Shown here: piece after piece, positions 37,244-46,024 of the stretch
Layout: every line of letters starts with the position of its first letter
How positions within the stretch are numbered: the first letter of the stretch is position 1
From: Labedella gwakjiensis
Lineage (GTDB): Bacteria > Actinomycetota > Actinomycetes > Actinomycetales > Microbacteriaceae
Direction of reading: 5' to 3'
DNA length: 64,000 nucleotides
Assembly (NCBI RefSeq): GCF_003014675.1
Contig: NZ_PYAU01000001.1
Coordinates: forward strand, 868,001-932,000
Translations under genes and position numbers: made by a program
The notes under the pieces: generated by a model
What the model was told of the DNA's origin: nothing
The model's database searches: none
Seen by the model: the letters and a program-made list of their open reading frames with translations, nothing else

Positions 37244-37277
37244 TGAATGAGACAGCGACGGGCGGGTGTCTCATTCA
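37244..37277. promoter_or_regulatory. Perfect 11+11 inverted repeat in the divergent amine-locus promoter region
   Basis: TGAATGAGACA (37244-37254), 12-base spacer, TGTCTCATTCA (37267-37277). It lies between the divergent permease-tynA operon and the permease-iclR operon, the natural position for the operator of the IclR regulator encoded at 38872. TTGACC directly follows at 37280, a possible -35 for the plus-strand operon. Confidence 0.72.
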
Positions 37278-37360
37278 GGGTTGACCCGCACGAAACACGG
37301 CCGTCGTCCAGACGCAACGACGCACTCGTATCGTGAGCGGCGACCCAGGAAAGAACTGCC

Positions 37361-38875
37361 ATGACTGCACTCGAACGCGCGATCAGCGACCCACGACCCG
37401 TCGACGGCATCGGCGCGCGATCGCCGATGCACGGGCTGGCCCGCCGCAGCATCGGCTTCGCCGACGTTCTCGGTCAGTCGGTATCCGCCACCGCTCCATC
37501 GGCCGCGGCGACGACGGTCCCCCTCCTCCTGAGCGTGGTCGCCGGGGCCGCCCAGGTCTGGTCGCTCGCCCTCGCGGCGGTCGTCGCCCTCCTCGTGGCG
37601 CAGGGGGTGAACGAGTTCACGCGTCGCGTCGCGGCGACCGGGTCGCTGTACACGTTCGTCGCGAAGGGCCTCGGTACGCGGGCGTCGTTCGTCACCGGGA
37701 TCGCCCTGCTCACCGGTTACGGCTTCGTCTCGATGTTCGCGCTCGGCGGCGCCGGAACCTATGCGGCCGCCCTGCTCGCGCGCGTCGTCCCCGGAGTGGA
37801 CACGTCTCCCCTCGTCCTCGGGGTGACGATCGCCACGATCGCGGCGGGGGTCGCCCTCGTGCTGGCTCGCGGCATCCGCGTCTCGACGCGTGTGGCACTC
37901 GTCGTGGAGGCCGTCTCCGTCGCGATCATCCTCACTCTCGTCGTCGTGCTCCTGCAGGCGATCGCTCCGCGCGCCGACTGGAGCGCGCTGTCGCCCGCCG
38001 CGGTCTCGCCCTCGTCTCTCGCCGTCGGCGTGGTCCTCGGCCTCACGGCTTTCGTGGGCTTCGAGAGCGCCGCAGCCCTCGGTGTCGAGGCGCGCACTCC
38101 GTTCCGCAGCATTCCCCGCGCGATCGTCTGGACGGTCATCGTCTCCGGCGCCGTCTACGTCCTGTCGAGCACGAGCTTCGTTCTCGGCTTCGAAGTCATC
38201 GGCGAGACGATGTCCGAGAGCGTCATGCCGGTCGACCAGCTCGCCTCCGCGTTCGGGGTCGAATGGGTGGGGGTGCTGCTCGATGCGAGCATCACCGCGT
38301 CGTTCGTCGCGTGCGCGATCGCGTCGATGACGGCCCTCGTGCGCGTGCTCTTCTCCATGGGGCGGGAGGGGCTCGCGCCGGCGGTACTCGGGAACACCCA
38401 CTCGCGCTTCCGGACGCCGTTCGTCGCCGTCGTGGCGTCGACGCCGCTCGTCGCCTCGATCCCCGTCGTCGCCGCCCTCGCCGGCGCGGGCGTCTGGGAC
38501 ACGATGCAGGTGCTCATCGTCGTGGCGGCCGGCGGATACATCACCGCATACGTCCTCGTCTGCGCGGCAGCCCCCGTGTTCCTGCGGCGCATCGGCGAGC
38601 TGACGTGGCCGCCGGTCGTGCGCTCCATCGTGACGGTCGCGCTCCTCCTCGGCGTCCTCGTCGTGTTCCTCGGCGAGGAGTCCCGGAGCGAACGCTCGCT
38701 CGGCGTGTGGGTGTTCCTCGCCGTCATGGTCGCCGGCCTCGCCTGGGCGCTTTTGCGGCACCGGAGCGTGCCGGGACTGCGACACCGCATCGGCGTGCAC
38801 GACGAGCCCATCGCGAGCGACGTGCTCGGTGGAGCCCTCCGATCCGGAGGGACGGAACGGTCCGGCGGAGGGTGA
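37361..38875 (+). CDS. APC-family amino acid/amine permease (second)
   Basis: 504 residues with 12 predicted helices; APC signature around GFADVLGQSVSATAPSAAATTVPLLL and LGLTAFVGFESAAALGVEARTPFRSIPRAI. Different enough from the permease at 35634 to have another substrate. AGGAAAG ribosome-binding site 8 bases before ATG. Its stop overlaps the start of the iclR gene. Confidence 0.87.
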   Translation: MTALERAISDPRPVDGIGARSPMHGLARRSIGFADVLGQSVSATAPSAAATTVPLLLSVVAGAAQVWSLALAAVVALLVAQGVNEFTRRVAATGSLYTFVAKGLGTRASFVTGIALLTGYGFVSMFALGGAGTYAAALLARVVPGVDTSPLVLGVTIATIAAGVALVLARGIRVSTRVALVVEAVSVAIILTLVVVLLQAIAPRADWSALSPAAVSPSSLAVGVVLGLTAFVGFESAAALGVEARTPFRSIPRAIVWTVIVSGAVYVLSSTSFVLGFEVIGETMSESVMPVDQLASAFGVEWVGVLLDASITASFVACAIASMTALVRVLFSMGREGLAPAVLGNTHSRFRTPFVAVVASTPLVASIPVVAALAGAGVWDTMQVLIVVAAGGYITAYVLVCAAAPVFLRRIGELTWPPVVRSIVTVALLLGVLVVFLGEESRSERSLGVWVFLAVMVAGLAWALLRHRSVPGLRHRIGVHDEPIASDVLGGALRSGGTERSGGG

Positions 38876-39657
38876 CGGTGAGCGACGCGGGGCGTGCACC
38901 CGACGCGACGGAACGCGGTGACGATCCCGGGAACGACCGCCCGTCCCGTCCGTTCGTCGACGACCTCCGCGCGCGTCAACCGAAGGCGATCCACAGCGCC
39001 CTCGCCGTGCTCGAAGAGGTCGCGGCTCGCGGCGCAGGGGTCACGGCGCGCGAGCTGTCCGACGCGCTGAGGATGCCGCGCGCCACGACGTACAGGCTCA
39101 TCAACCTGCTCGTGCAGGAGGAGTACCTCGTGCGTATGCCCGACCTCACGGGCTTCACACTCGGTCGGAAGGTCCTCCAGCTCGCCCACCTCGTGGCGCC
39201 GTCTCCGCCGCCCCGGGCGGCGCGCGAGGTCATGACGCGGTTGCGGTCGGGCATTCGCGGCGGCGTGCACCTCGCTCGGTACGACACGGACCGGATCGCC
39301 GTCGTGGATGTGGACGAGGACTTCCCCCTCTCGGACGAGAGCCGCATCGTGAGGGAGTGGGACGCGTCGGCGATGGGGCGGCTGCTGCTCGCCGAGCGGG
39401 ACGTCTCCGAGACGCCGACCCGCTCGACGCGGTCGGTCGCCGCCATCGTCGAGGACACCCGTAGAGCGGGATTCGCGCGGCAGGTCGACGAGCTCGTACC
39501 CGGCTTCGGTTGTCTCGCCGTACCCATCCGGGACGAAGGCGGCCGTCTTGTCGCGAGTGTGTGCTTCGCCGCGCCCCGTTCCCGCATCGAGCAGCCCGGC
39601 GACGTCCTCGAGATGCTCGAGAACGGAGCAGAGGAGCTCGGCCGGCTCCTCGTCTGA
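38872..39657 (+). CDS. IclR-family transcriptional regulator
   Basis: 261 residues. Winged helix (AIHSALAVLEEVAARGAGVTARELSDALRMPRATTYRLINLLVQEEYL) followed by the GAF-like IclR effector domain (about 110-260), with EFPLSDE-like and GFGCLAVPIRDEGG segments. Coupled to the permease gene by GTGA overlap. Probably controls the divergent permease/amine-oxidase operons through the 37244-37277 palindrome, with an amine or aromatic acid as ligand. Confidence 0.88.
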   Translation: MTVSDAGRAPDATERGDDPGNDRPSRPFVDDLRARQPKAIHSALAVLEEVAARGAGVTARELSDALRMPRATTYRLINLLVQEEYLVRMPDLTGFTLGRKVLQLAHLVAPSPPPRAAREVMTRLRSGIRGGVHLARYDTDRIAVVDVDEDFPLSDESRIVREWDASAMGRLLLAERDVSETPTRSTRSVAAIVEDTRRAGFARQVDELVPGFGCLAVPIRDEGGRLVASVCFAAPRSRIEQPGDVLEMLENGAEELGRLLV

Positions 39658-39680
39658 GGCCGGGCCCGCGACCCTACGGC

Positions 39681-39977
39681 TCAGGAGCCGACGATGTCCA
39701 TGACGACCTCGACGACGTGGTCGAGAGCGATTCCCTCCGCCCGGCGGACGGCATCCCGGACGGGCAGGAGGTAGCTGCCGTCCTTCGGCCAGAGCGACGT
39801 CCTCCACTCCGTGCCCCCGATGCGCGCGGCGACGGGGATCATGCCCCAGCCGTACGACACGACGGGCGCGAGAGACGCGATCAGCTCGGCCTCGTCCGGC
39901 GGCACACGGACGAAGTGGAACGGCGAGGGACCTCGCCAGTGGAAGACGGCGCCCGTGAACGCGAGTCGTGCGGTCAT
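39681..39977 (-). CDS. DUF1905 protein
   Basis: 98 residues, matching DUF1905: LAFTGAVFHWRGPSPFHFVRVP, WGMIPVAARIGGTEWRTSLWPKDGSYLLPVRDAVRRAEG. A small beta-barrel-like domain often found alone or fused to YdeI; function unknown. 8 bases after the adjacent membrane protein gene and convergent with iclR. Confidence 0.82.
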   Translation of the reverse strand: MTARLAFTGAVFHWRGPSPFHFVRVPPDEAELIASLAPVVSYGWGMIPVAARIGGTEWRTSLWPKDGSYLLPVRDAVRRAEGIALDHVVEVVMDIVGS

Positions 39978-39985
39978 GGCGTCGC

Positions 39986-40480
39986 TCAGAACGGGTTGCG
40001 CGCGTGGATGGCGCGCGAGGCGGCGACGACGAAGCCGGCGGCAAGAGCTGCGGCGATCACCGCGAGCGCCCAGAGCAGCGGGCTCGGACCGTCGACAGCG
40101 CCCGAGACCACGAGCGCGGCACCTGCGAGAGCTCCGAGCCCCGCGCCCGCGGCCGCTCCCCCGACCGGGCGTCGTCGGATGAGCGCCCGACCGGCCAGCG
40201 CTCCGAGGACGGAACCGATCCCCGCCAGCAGGCTGTAGCCGATGCCGACGATCGCGGCGGCGAAGGCGGCGGAGACCGTGGACGGCACCTGGATGGCCGG
40301 CGGCAGACCGGCAGCGAGCGGCGGGACGAGAAGCGGGAGGAGGGTCACGAGACCGCCGAGCGCACCGACGGCGACGGCCTCCACGGGGAGGAGGAGGATC
40401 GCGCGGCCCGCTACGCGCGCCTGCGTCCGCCGCGGGTCGTCCTCGTCGGCGGCTGTGAGGTCGGAGGAGATCGTCGTCAT
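39986..40480 (-). CDS. Integral membrane protein of unknown function
   Basis: 164 residues, about four hydrophobic helices rich in Ala/Gly (AVAVGALGGLVTLLPLLVPPLAAGL; AFAAAIVGIGYSLLAGIGSVLGALAG; AAGAGLGALAGAALVVSGAV; WALAVIAAALAAGFVVAA). ATG 40480 is used; the frame extends upstream with Arg-rich unconserved sequence. Nothing else recognised. Confidence 0.6.
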   Translation of the reverse strand: MTTISSDLTAADEDDPRRTQARVAGRAILLLPVEAVAVGALGGLVTLLPLLVPPLAAGLPPAIQVPSTVSAAFAAAIVGIGYSLLAGIGSVLGALAGRALIRRRPVGGAAAGAGLGALAGAALVVSGAVDGPSPLLWALAVIAAALAAGFVVAASRAIHARNPF

Positions 40481-40594
40481 GGCTTTTTCCCGGGCTCGGC
40501 GGTGCTCGATCGTCTGCGCCCACCCTATGGCGACCGCACGAGACCGGCCACTCCCCCGTGGGGGCCTCATCACGCGAGGGCTGCAGTTCGCTAC

Positions 40595-40624
40595 CGAGGG
40601 CGCTAGGTGTAGGTGGCGCCCTCG
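40595..40624 (+). promoter_or_regulatory. Leader/promoter region hairpin before the surface-glycan operon
   Basis: CGAGGGCGC (40595-40603), 12-base loop, GCGCCCTCG (40616-40624): perfect 9-base arms. It lies 100 bp before gtrA. Downstream, GTGAAC (from about 40648) and GGTTTATA (from 40679) are spaced as in an ECF-sigma promoter, which is only suggestive. The hairpin could end transcription entering from upstream or act in the leader. Confidence 0.4.
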
Positions 40625-40723
40625 CTCGGGAGTAGCCCTTTCGGTGTTTCGGGGAGGTGAACGTTTCCTGAAAGTGAGGGTTTATACCAAACCGGCCCGT
40701 TCGGGGGGTACGGACACACCCAC

Positions 40724-41416
40724 ATGTCGGCGAATTCGAGTACTCCTCAAACAGGCAGCGTCCCTGCGCCCTCGACCCTCACCCGGTCGGGGATCGCGGC
40801 GATGGCGCGCGTCCTGACGCGCTGGAAGGCCACGATCGCCTCTCTCGCCACGTTCGGCGGGGTCGGTGCGATCGCGTTCATCGTCGACATCGGCGTCTAC
40901 AACCTCTTGCGCGCCACGGTGCTCGAGGGGTCCCCGATCTGGTCGAAGGTCGCGTCGGTCGCCGTCGCGACCGTCGTGGCCTGGATCGGCAATCGGCTGC
41001 TGACGTTCCGTGCCACGCGGAACGGCAACGTCGTCCGCGAGGCCGCCCTGTTCGCCGTCATGAACGTCGGCGGACTGCTCATCGCCGCCGCGTGCCTCTT
41101 CATCTCCCACTACGTGCTCGGGTTCACCTCGCAGCTCGCCGACAACATCTCGGGGAACGGGATCGGCCTCGTGCTCGGAACCGCCTTCCGTTATCTCGGC
41201 TACCGCTTCGTCGTCTTCCGGCCCGCGCGCACGGGAGACGACGGCACCTCGGAGCCCGACCCGACCCATCCGGAAACCGCCGAACCCCGAACGACCCCCC
41301 GAACGGGTGGTCCTCACCGGCGCGGCGTCACCCCGTTCGAGACCGCGACCCCGACCCGGTCGCAGTCCCTCACCCTCCCTGCACCCTTCACATCCGAAAC
41401 CCGAGGAATCCGATGA
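40724..41416 (+). CDS. GtrA-family membrane protein
   Basis: 230 residues with four membrane helices in the GtrA arrangement (FGGVGAIAFIVDIGVYNLL; VASVAVATVVAWIGNRLLTFR; LFAVMNVGGLLIAAACLFIS; GIGLVLGTAFRYLGYRFVVF). GtrA proteins are thought to move polyprenyl-phosphate-linked sugars across the membrane. An unusually long (~60 residue) Pro/Thr/Arg-rich cytoplasmic tail follows. First gene of a coupled operon; its stop overlaps the GT2 start. Confidence 0.85.
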   Translation: MSANSSTPQTGSVPAPSTLTRSGIAAMARVLTRWKATIASLATFGGVGAIAFIVDIGVYNLLRATVLEGSPIWSKVASVAVATVVAWIGNRLLTFRATRNGNVVREAALFAVMNVGGLLIAAACLFISHYVLGFTSQLADNISGNGIGLVLGTAFRYLGYRFVVFRPARTGDDGTSEPDPTHPETAEPRTTPRTGGPHRRGVTPFETATPTRSQSLTLPAPFTSETRGIR

Positions 41417-42966
41417 CCCCGCCCCTCACCCTGACCGCGCTCGTCAACACCCTCCTCCCCACCGCCGGCCTCCGCACCGCGACCGACGACGAGCCGGCGC
41501 CGCTGCTCACTCCCTCAGCCCCGGCCGAGCCGGCCGTGCCCGCCCCGGCCCCGGCCACCGACACGTCGGGAGCCGCGAGCTTCGGCCTGAGCCTGCCCGA
41601 CTGGAGCATCGGCCAGTGGTTCGGCTACTCCGCCCTCATCCTCGTCGCGATCGGCCTCACGGCCATCGCCGTGACGACGCTCTGGTGGATGCTGCACGCC
41701 TGGCGCGACGCGTCGAGCCTCTCGGCCACGCGCTTCCCCGCGAAGCCGTCGCGCCCCGTGCACCGCTTCACGCTCCTCGTCCCCGCGCGACACGAGGAGG
41801 AGGTGCTCGGCCAGACGCTCGACCGTCTCGCCACCCAGACGCACCCGAACTTCGAGATCATCGCGATCGTCGGTCACGACGACCCGGGCACCGAGCTCGT
41901 GGCCCGCGAGGCCGCCGCCCGTCACCCGGAGCTCATCCGCGTGATCGTGGACGACAGCGTGCCGAAGAACAAGCCGAAGGCTCTCAACCTGGCCCTCACC
42001 GTCTCCACCGGTGACGTCGTCGGCGTGTTCGACGCGGAGGACGAGGTGCACCCGCGCCTCCTCTCCCTCGTGGACACGCGCTTCAAGGAGACCGGCGCCG
42101 ACGTGGTGCAGGGCGGCGTGCAGCTCATGAACTTCCAGTCCAGCTGGTGGTCGCTGCGCAACGTGCTCGAGTACTACTTCTGGTTCCGCTCCCGCCTGCA
42201 CTTCCACGCGAAGTCCCGCTTCATCCCGCTCGGCGGCAACACCGTGTTCGTGAAGCGCGAATGGCTCGACTGGTCCGACGGCTGGGACGCGAACTGCCTC
42301 GCCGAGGACTGCGAGCTCGGCGTTCGGCTCTCGAGCGCCGGCGCGAAGGTCGTCGTGGCCTACTCCCCCGACGTCGTGACGCGCGAGGAGACGCCCGGAA
42401 CCTTCACGAGCCTCTACAAGCAGCGCACGCGCTGGAACCAGGGCTTCCTCCAGGTGCTCGGCAAGGGCGAATGGAAGAAGCTCCCCACGCGTCGTCAGCG
42501 CGGCTTCGCCCGGTACCTCCTCTCGATGCCGTTCCTGCAGGCGATCACCGGGATCCTCGTGCCGATCTCGATCGTGCTCGTACTCGTCACCAAGGTGCCG
42601 ACGCCGATTGCGCTCTTCACCTTCCTGCCTCTCGTCCCCACCGTCATCACGGTGGCGGCGGAGATCGCCGGGCTCGCCGAGTTCGGCCGCCTCTACGGCC
42701 GCAAGCCGCGCTTCATCGACTACGTGAAGCTCGTGCTCGGCACCTTCCCGTACCAGGTGTTCCTCGCGGGCGCCGCGGTTCGCGCCGTGTTCCGCCAGCT
42801 CAAGGGCGACAACTCGTGGGAGAAGACCGAGCACACCGGCGCCCACCGTGACGCCGCCGACGCGCCCACCCGCGCAGAGCGCACCGAACTCGTCGGTGCC
42901 GCAGCCCCCTCCCGTTCCACCACGACCGCCGCCCCCGGCACCGACTCGACGGAGAACGACCGATGA
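41413..42966 (+). CDS. Processive family 2 glycosyltransferase, BcsA/cellulose-synthase-like
   Basis: 517 residues. Low-complexity Pro/Ala N terminus, membrane helices at about 65-95, a cytoplasmic GT-A domain and C-terminal helices (about 495 onward before a hydrophilic tail, others at 365-430). Catalytic motifs of processive beta-glycan synthases are in order: KNKPKALN, DAED (207-210), EDCELG (ED 299-300 region) and QRTRW (Q337, R340, W341). These synthesise and extrude beta-linked chains such as cellulose, hyaluronan or related glucans. No PilZ domain. ATGA overlaps on both sides. Confidence 0.85.
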   Translation: MTPPLTLTALVNTLLPTAGLRTATDDEPAPLLTPSAPAEPAVPAPAPATDTSGAASFGLSLPDWSIGQWFGYSALILVAIGLTAIAVTTLWWMLHAWRDASSLSATRFPAKPSRPVHRFTLLVPARHEEEVLGQTLDRLATQTHPNFEIIAIVGHDDPGTELVAREAAARHPELIRVIVDDSVPKNKPKALNLALTVSTGDVVGVFDAEDEVHPRLLSLVDTRFKETGADVVQGGVQLMNFQSSWWSLRNVLEYYFWFRSRLHFHAKSRFIPLGGNTVFVKREWLDWSDGWDANCLAEDCELGVRLSSAGAKVVVAYSPDVVTREETPGTFTSLYKQRTRWNQGFLQVLGKGEWKKLPTRRQRGFARYLLSMPFLQAITGILVPISIVLVLVTKVPTPIALFTFLPLVPTVITVAAEIAGLAEFGRLYGRKPRFIDYVKLVLGTFPYQVFLAGAAVRAVFRQLKGDNSWEKTEHTGAHRDAADAPTRAERTELVGAAAPSRSTTTAAPGTDSTENDR

Positions 42967-45020
42967 CCAGCACCCTCGACCGCCCCGGCACCGACCGGAA
43001 CCCCCGGCCGGCCGCCGGCTCCCCCTCCTCCCGACTGCCCGGGCCCGTGGACGACTCCGCAGGCGACGGCGGATCGGGCCGGGGCTGGAACCCGATCGCG
43101 TCAGCCGGCGGATTCCTGCGCCACCACGCGAGGACCCTCGCCTGGCTCCTCCCGACCGTGCTCGTCTCCGCCGTGATCCAGCTGATCAACATGGGCGGAT
43201 CCCCGCAGCGCATCGACGACGAGGGCACCTACACGGCCCAGGCGTGGTCGATCGGCGCCTTCGGCGAGCTCACCCACTACACCTACTGGTACGACCACCC
43301 GCCCGTCGGCTGGATCCAGATCGCCGCGTACACGGGCCTCACCGGGGCCTTCGACCGGTACGACGTGGCCGTGCTCGCCGCCCGCGAGGCGATGGTGTTC
43401 TTCACCCTCGTCGCCGTGGTGCTGGTGTGGTTCCTGGCCCGCCGGCTCTCGTTCTCCCGGCCCGCCGCGACGGTCGCGTCGCTCATCTTCGCGCTCTCCC
43501 CGCTCGCCGTGCAGTTCCACCGCTCGGTGTACCTCGACAACATCGCGACGGTGTGGCTGCTCGCCGCGATCCTCCTCGCGATGTCGCGGCGCAACCAGCT
43601 GGCGGCGTTCGCCGGCAGCGCCCTCGCGTTCGGGATCGCGGTCCTGAGCAAGGAGACCTACCTCCTGGCCCTCCCCCTGCTCGCGTTCCTCATGTGGCGC
43701 ACCGCCTCGAAGGCGACCCGCCGGTACACCCTCACGGTCGCGTCGAGCGTGCTCGTCCTCGTGGGCGGCTCCTACCTGGCGCTCGCCCTCGTGAAGGGAG
43801 AGGTCGCACCCGGATCCAACCGCGTGAGCCTCTTCGACGGCATCGCCTTCCAGCTCTCGAGCCGCGAGTCGAGCGGATCGGTCTTCGACCCCGAGAGCCT
43901 CATCAACCGCACCCTCGGCATGTGGTGGCAGCTCGACCCCGCGTTCATCATCGCCGGAGTCGCGGCAGCCGTCGCCGCCCTCTTCGTGCGGAAGCTGCGC
44001 CCGTTCGCGATCCTCGTGCTCGCGCTCACGGCGTTCATGTTCCGACCGGGCGGCTACCTCCCCGTGCCGTACATCATCATGCTCATCCCGTTCGCCGCGC
44101 TCCTCGTGGCGGGTGTCACGGATCGCGCGATCCGCACCTGGAAGCGCTCGGGACGCGGCGGCCGGATCGGACGCACCGCCTGGATCGCTATCGCCACGGC
44201 GGCGGTCGTCGCCATCGTGCCCCTGTGGACGACGCAGTTGCGCGGCTTCCTCCTCGCCGACCTCGACCAGCCCATGCGGCAGGCCGAGCAGTGGGTGGAG
44301 ACGAACGTGCAGCGCGACTCGACGCTCGTCGTCGACGACGCCATGTGGGTCGACCTCGTCCGTGCCGGCTTCGACCGCGAGGACGTGATCTGGTACTACA
44401 AGGTCGACACCGACCCGGCCGTCGCCGAGACGCTCCCGAACGGCTGGCAGGACGTCGACTACGTCATCACGACGGACTCGATGCGCACATTCCCCACCGC
44501 GTTCCCGCAGGTGAGCGAGACGATCGCCAACTCGGTCGTCGTCGCGAGCTTCGGTGAGGGATCGACGCAGGTCGACGTGCGCAAGGTCGACCCGAACGGT
44601 CTCGAGCAGGCGGAGGCCGACGCGCAGGCGTCGATCGACGCCCGGGCCGCCGCGGGGTCCGCGCTCGCGCAGAACCCGAACGTCACCCTCACGGGCGAGA
44701 GCCGCTCGCTCCTCGAGGCCGGCATGGTCGACTCCCGGATCATCCTCGCGCTCGCCGAGCACGCCGTGACCTCCGAGGTCACCGTCGCCGACTTCCCGAT
44801 CAGCGAGGGCGAGGGAGACGCCGTGCGGCGTCAGGTGCTCGTCTCCTCCGTCGACGGCGAGCCGACGACCACGACCGCGGGCGCCGACGAGGCGACCCGG
44901 TGGCTCTCGAACCTCTCCGGTGTGACGGCCGCCCGCTCCGTGTCCACGGTCGACGGCGGCGTCCTCGCCACCTTCTCGATCGACGAGCCGGCCGGACTGA
45001 TCTCCGGAGTCACCGGATGA
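42963..45020 (+). CDS. GT-C glycosyltransferase, ArnT/PMT (GT39/GT83)-like
   Basis: 685 residues. Multi-spanning N-terminal part with the first-loop acidic motif IDDEGTYTAQAW (D85, D86) and YDHPPVGW typical of dolichol/undecaprenyl-phosphate-dependent transferases; later helices SRPAATVASLIFALSPLAV and a large extracellular C-terminal domain (about 430-685). Uses a polyprenyl-phosphate sugar to glycosylate a lipid, protein or polymer outside the membrane. Such a donor could come from the DPM1-like enzyme at 47967. Confidence 0.83.
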   Translation: MTSTLDRPGTDRNPRPAAGSPSSRLPGPVDDSAGDGGSGRGWNPIASAGGFLRHHARTLAWLLPTVLVSAVIQLINMGGSPQRIDDEGTYTAQAWSIGAFGELTHYTYWYDHPPVGWIQIAAYTGLTGAFDRYDVAVLAAREAMVFFTLVAVVLVWFLARRLSFSRPAATVASLIFALSPLAVQFHRSVYLDNIATVWLLAAILLAMSRRNQLAAFAGSALAFGIAVLSKETYLLALPLLAFLMWRTASKATRRYTLTVASSVLVLVGGSYLALALVKGEVAPGSNRVSLFDGIAFQLSSRESSGSVFDPESLINRTLGMWWQLDPAFIIAGVAAAVAALFVRKLRPFAILVLALTAFMFRPGGYLPVPYIIMLIPFAALLVAGVTDRAIRTWKRSGRGGRIGRTAWIAIATAAVVAIVPLWTTQLRGFLLADLDQPMRQAEQWVETNVQRDSTLVVDDAMWVDLVRAGFDREDVIWYYKVDTDPAVAETLPNGWQDVDYVITTDSMRTFPTAFPQVSETIANSVVVASFGEGSTQVDVRKVDPNGLEQAEADAQASIDARAAAGSALAQNPNVTLTGESRSLLEAGMVDSRIILALAEHAVTSEVTVADFPISEGEGDAVRRQVLVSSVDGEPTTTTAGADEATRWLSNLSGVTAARSVSTVDGGVLATFSIDEPAGLISGVTG

Positions 45021-45094
45021 CCCTCGACCGCTCGACCCGAACAGCCACCCCCACGACCACGAACCCGCTCACCCGGATGAAAGGAACAGCCATC

Positions 45095-46024
45095 ATGGCC
45101 GACCGATCCACCACCACCCGCACCACCCGATCCTCACGATCCTCCCGACTGGGCAGGATCGCCGCGACCACGGCGCTCGGCGGCCTCATGGCCGGCGCCC
45201 TCAGCCTGGGAGGAGCCGTCGCCGCGAACGCCGCGGCCCCCACCGACGGCTGGGCCCGCATCACGCACCTCTCCCCCGACACGAAGTCCGTCGACGTGCG
45301 CCTCACGGCGCTCTCCGGCGGTGACGTCCTCTACGAGCTCGAGGACATCACGTACGGTCAGATCTCCGACTACCTCGCCCTCGACCCCGGGACGTACGTC
45401 GTCTCGATGGTGCCGTCGGGCGCCGCGGCCGACAGCGACCCCGTGATCTCCCAGTCCGTCACGGTCGAGGAGGGCGAGCCCATCACGGTCGCCGCCTACG
45501 GCACCAACGACGACCTCAAGACCGCCGTGTACGAGGACGACCTCGAGAACCCCGCGGACGGCGACTCGCGCATCCGCGTGATCCAGGCGTCGACGGTCGC
45601 CGAGAGCGTCGACATCTCGACGTCGACCGGCATCGCCATCGCCGAGGGCGCCGAGCAGGGCGCGGCCACCGGCTACGCCACCGTGCCCGCCGGACCGTGG
45701 ACGCTCGAGCTGAGCGGCGACGCCACGGGCACCGCCGACGTCCAGCTCGGCGGCGGGACCGTGAACACCCTCCTCGTGCTCGACACGGCCGACGGCGGCA
45801 CCACCGTCAAGGCCGTCGTCGATGCAGCGGCCCCCGGAACGACCCCGCAGGACGGCGTCGACACGGGTGGCGGATGGGCGGCGACCCACGGTGACGACAC
45901 GGACGCCGCCGGCATCGCCGGCGGGATCGCCGCTGCCCTCGCGCTCGGAGTCGCCGTGACCCTCGTGGTCCGTCGGCGCAACGCCGCGGCCGTGCACGTG
46001 ACGGAGGGAACCGAGTCCCGATGA
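45095..46024 (+). CDS. DUF4397 surface protein with signal peptide and C-terminal anchor
   Basis: 309 residues from ATG 45095 (AAAGGAA site upstream; a longer form from ATG 45017 overlaps the previous stop). Arg-rich signal peptide (RLGRIAATTALGGLMAGALSLGGAVAANA), DUF4397 beta-sandwich (about 45-230: WARITHLSPDTKSVDVRLT...), then DGVDTGGG (253-260), one membrane helix (about 272-292) and RRR. This motif-helix-Arg arrangement resembles a sortase sorting signal but without LPxTG. A class F sortase is encoded in the same operon. Confidence 0.82.
   Translation: MADRSTTTRTTRSSRSSRLGRIAATTALGGLMAGALSLGGAVAANAAAPTDGWARITHLSPDTKSVDVRLTALSGGDVLYELEDITYGQISDYLALDPGTYVVSMVPSGAAADSDPVISQSVTVEEGEPITVAAYGTNDDLKTAVYEDDLENPADGDSRIRVIQASTVAESVDISTSTGIAIAEGAEQGAATGYATVPAGPWTLELSGDATGTADVQLGGGTVNTLLVLDTADGGTTVKAVVDAAAPGTTPQDGVDTGGGWAATHGDDTDAAGIAGGIAAALALGVAVTLVVRRRNAAAVHVTEGTESR

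Noticed and set aside
37271-38899. 542-codon minus-strand ORF rich in Asp, Glu, Arg and His
   Set aside because: Antisense shadow of the APC permease at 37361-38875; the composition is an artefact of codon bias.
43101-44762. 553-codon minus-strand ORF
   Set aside because: Antisense to the GT-C glycosyltransferase, which is motif-supported and translationally coupled on both sides.
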